Source: Desulfobulbaceae bacterium (lineage in GTDB: Bacteria > Desulfobacterota > Desulfobulbia > Desulfobulbales > Desulfobulbaceae). Taken from it: a stretch of 6,947 bases of DNA. The stretch lies in assembly GCA_007121995.1 (NCBI GenBank), contig SKJK01000212.1, forward strand, positions 1 to 6,947, in the 5' to 3' direction. The stretch's first letter is position 1. Each line of letters starts with the position of its first letter. Under the pieces are notes generated by a model. The model was not told the origin of the DNA. It was given only the letters and a program-made list of their open reading frames with translations, and did no database searches. Of this stretch, positions 6,501-6,947 are shown piece by piece. A program made the position numbers and the translations under genes.

Positions 6501-6860
6501 ATGACGATTTCCGCTCTTAAAGTCCATGTGCGCGTCAACGGTGCGGCAACCCTCATCTGCCCTGCCTGCGGGGCGGTGCGCAATGTCGCTGCTGAGCGAT
6601 ACCGCCATGGCCGCCATTCGATCACTGTCCGTTGCCGTTGCCGGCACGTCTACAGCATTCTGCTTGATTTCCGCCGCCACTACCGTAAAAAGACCAACCT
6701 GCCCGGCACCTACGAAATCCTCAGTGAAGGCGGGGTCGGTGGCGGCATCATTCATATTATCAATATCTCCCGCAGCGGCTTGGGGTTCACTGTCTCTGGT
6801 CTGCATCGCATCGAGAAAGACCGGCACAAGACCAGCAATGTCGGCGGCGTGGCCTCGTAG
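6501..6860 (+). pseudogene. PilZ-domain protein with cysteine-rich N-terminus, C-terminally truncated
   Basis: 119 residues. The N-terminal part has CPAC (20-23) and CRC (45-47), a possible metal-binding knuckle. PilZ follows with both c-di-GMP motifs: RxxxR (R58-R62 in FRRHYRK) and NxSxxG (NISRSG, 88-93). PilZ proteins are c-di-GMP receptors that change partner activity in motility, polysaccharide or biofilm control. After SGLHRIEKD (99-107) the family normally continues with several more beta-strands. Here the sequence turns to an unrelated 12-residue tail and stops at 6858-6860. Neither other forward frame resumes a PilZ-like sequence, so a single-base frameshift within the visible part does not restore it; a deletion, rearrangement or inserted element near 6820 fits better. 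A naturally short variant cannot be excluded. The start ATG lacks a clear ribosome binding site and probably depends on reinitiation after the stop 9 nt upstream. Confidence 0.6.
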
Positions 6861-6947
6861 GTTCCAGAGATTAAGATTAGGAACGGCGCGTGTTACCCCC
6901 TTTGCCTGGCGCACGGAATTGCATCGCTTTCGGAACGAAAAAGCCTG
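6822..6947. other. Unexplained sequence following the PilZ break
   Basis: This 126-bp tail runs to the window edge and bears no resemblance to a PilZ C-terminus. Two frames stay open through it: one on the + strand (TRPAMSAAWPRRFQRL...) and one on the - strand (...PNLNLWNLRGHAADIAGL). A GTTCC...GGAAC stem (6861-6865 with 6880-6884) has no T-run. It may be the edge of a repeated or mobile element, but no transposase, terminal repeat or target duplication can be shown from here. Confidence 0.3.

Noticed and set aside
6489..6540. Selenocysteine insertion at the TGA ending the dual-CXXC gene
   Set aside because: No stable hairpin with a suitable apical loop is visible in the ~40 nt after the TGA, and the protein already ends where the small family usually does.
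6078..6914. Long - strand open frame (278 codons) opposite pyrE, the CXXC gene and PilZ
   Set aside because: It lies antisense to genes with clear family motifs, has no recognisable domain, and its openness follows from the codon usage of the + strand genes. Only the part beyond ~6822 is not explained this way and is reported separately.

Overview
The window is ordinary-GC bacterial chromosome with three transcription units. The protein types and their order (orotate phosphoribosyltransferase, then a 56-residue protein with two CXXC motifs, then a PilZ protein with a cysteine-rich N-terminus) resemble those of sulfate-reducing Desulfobacterota, probably Desulfobulbales. That assignment comes from memory of the families, not from a search.

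Positions 1-3384 (+ strand): the 3' part of a tightly packed lipid-modification operon. A FAD-dependent amine-oxidase-like protein, cut by the window edge, overlaps by 4 nt a 659-residue protein that fuses a DUF1365 domain to a cyclopropane-fatty-acid-synthase-like methyltransferase. A small DUF2878-type membrane protein follows 2 nt later. The same three or four families are neighbours in many proteobacteria. Here two of them form one polypeptide, and the methyltransferase lacks two of the usual bicarbonate-site residues. The product is therefore probably a modified membrane fatty acid, but not certainly a cyclopropane. A hairpin at the end of the last gene may terminate this operon and the convergent glmS.

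Positions 3483-5321 (- strand): a complete glmS (glucosamine-6-phosphate synthase), transcribed alone and convergent with the lipid operon. A perfect 17-bp inverted repeat flanks the gene, one arm 22 bp beyond each end.

Positions 5322-5757: a 436-bp divergent intergenic region between glmS and pyrE. I find no convincing gene in it. It holds a perfect 8-bp-arm palindrome that overlaps a possible pyrE -35 element, and a terminator-like GC hairpin plus T-run on the - strand.

Positions 5758-6860 (+ strand): pyrE, a small dual-CXXC protein that overlaps its stop and has a near-ideal ribosome binding site, and a PilZ-domain gene in the same frame after one TGA. The PilZ protein keeps both c-di-GMP-binding motifs but loses the rest of its beta-barrel: the family resemblance stops near position 6820 and a stop follows at 6860. 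The last ~125 bases are unexplained and may be a foreign or repeated element, or the result of a frameshift or deletion.

I do not see a defence system, CRISPR array, tRNA or recognisable transposase. The points most worth following are the DUF1365-methyltransferase fusion with its altered active site, the glmS-flanking repeats, and the broken PilZ gene with its unexplained tail.
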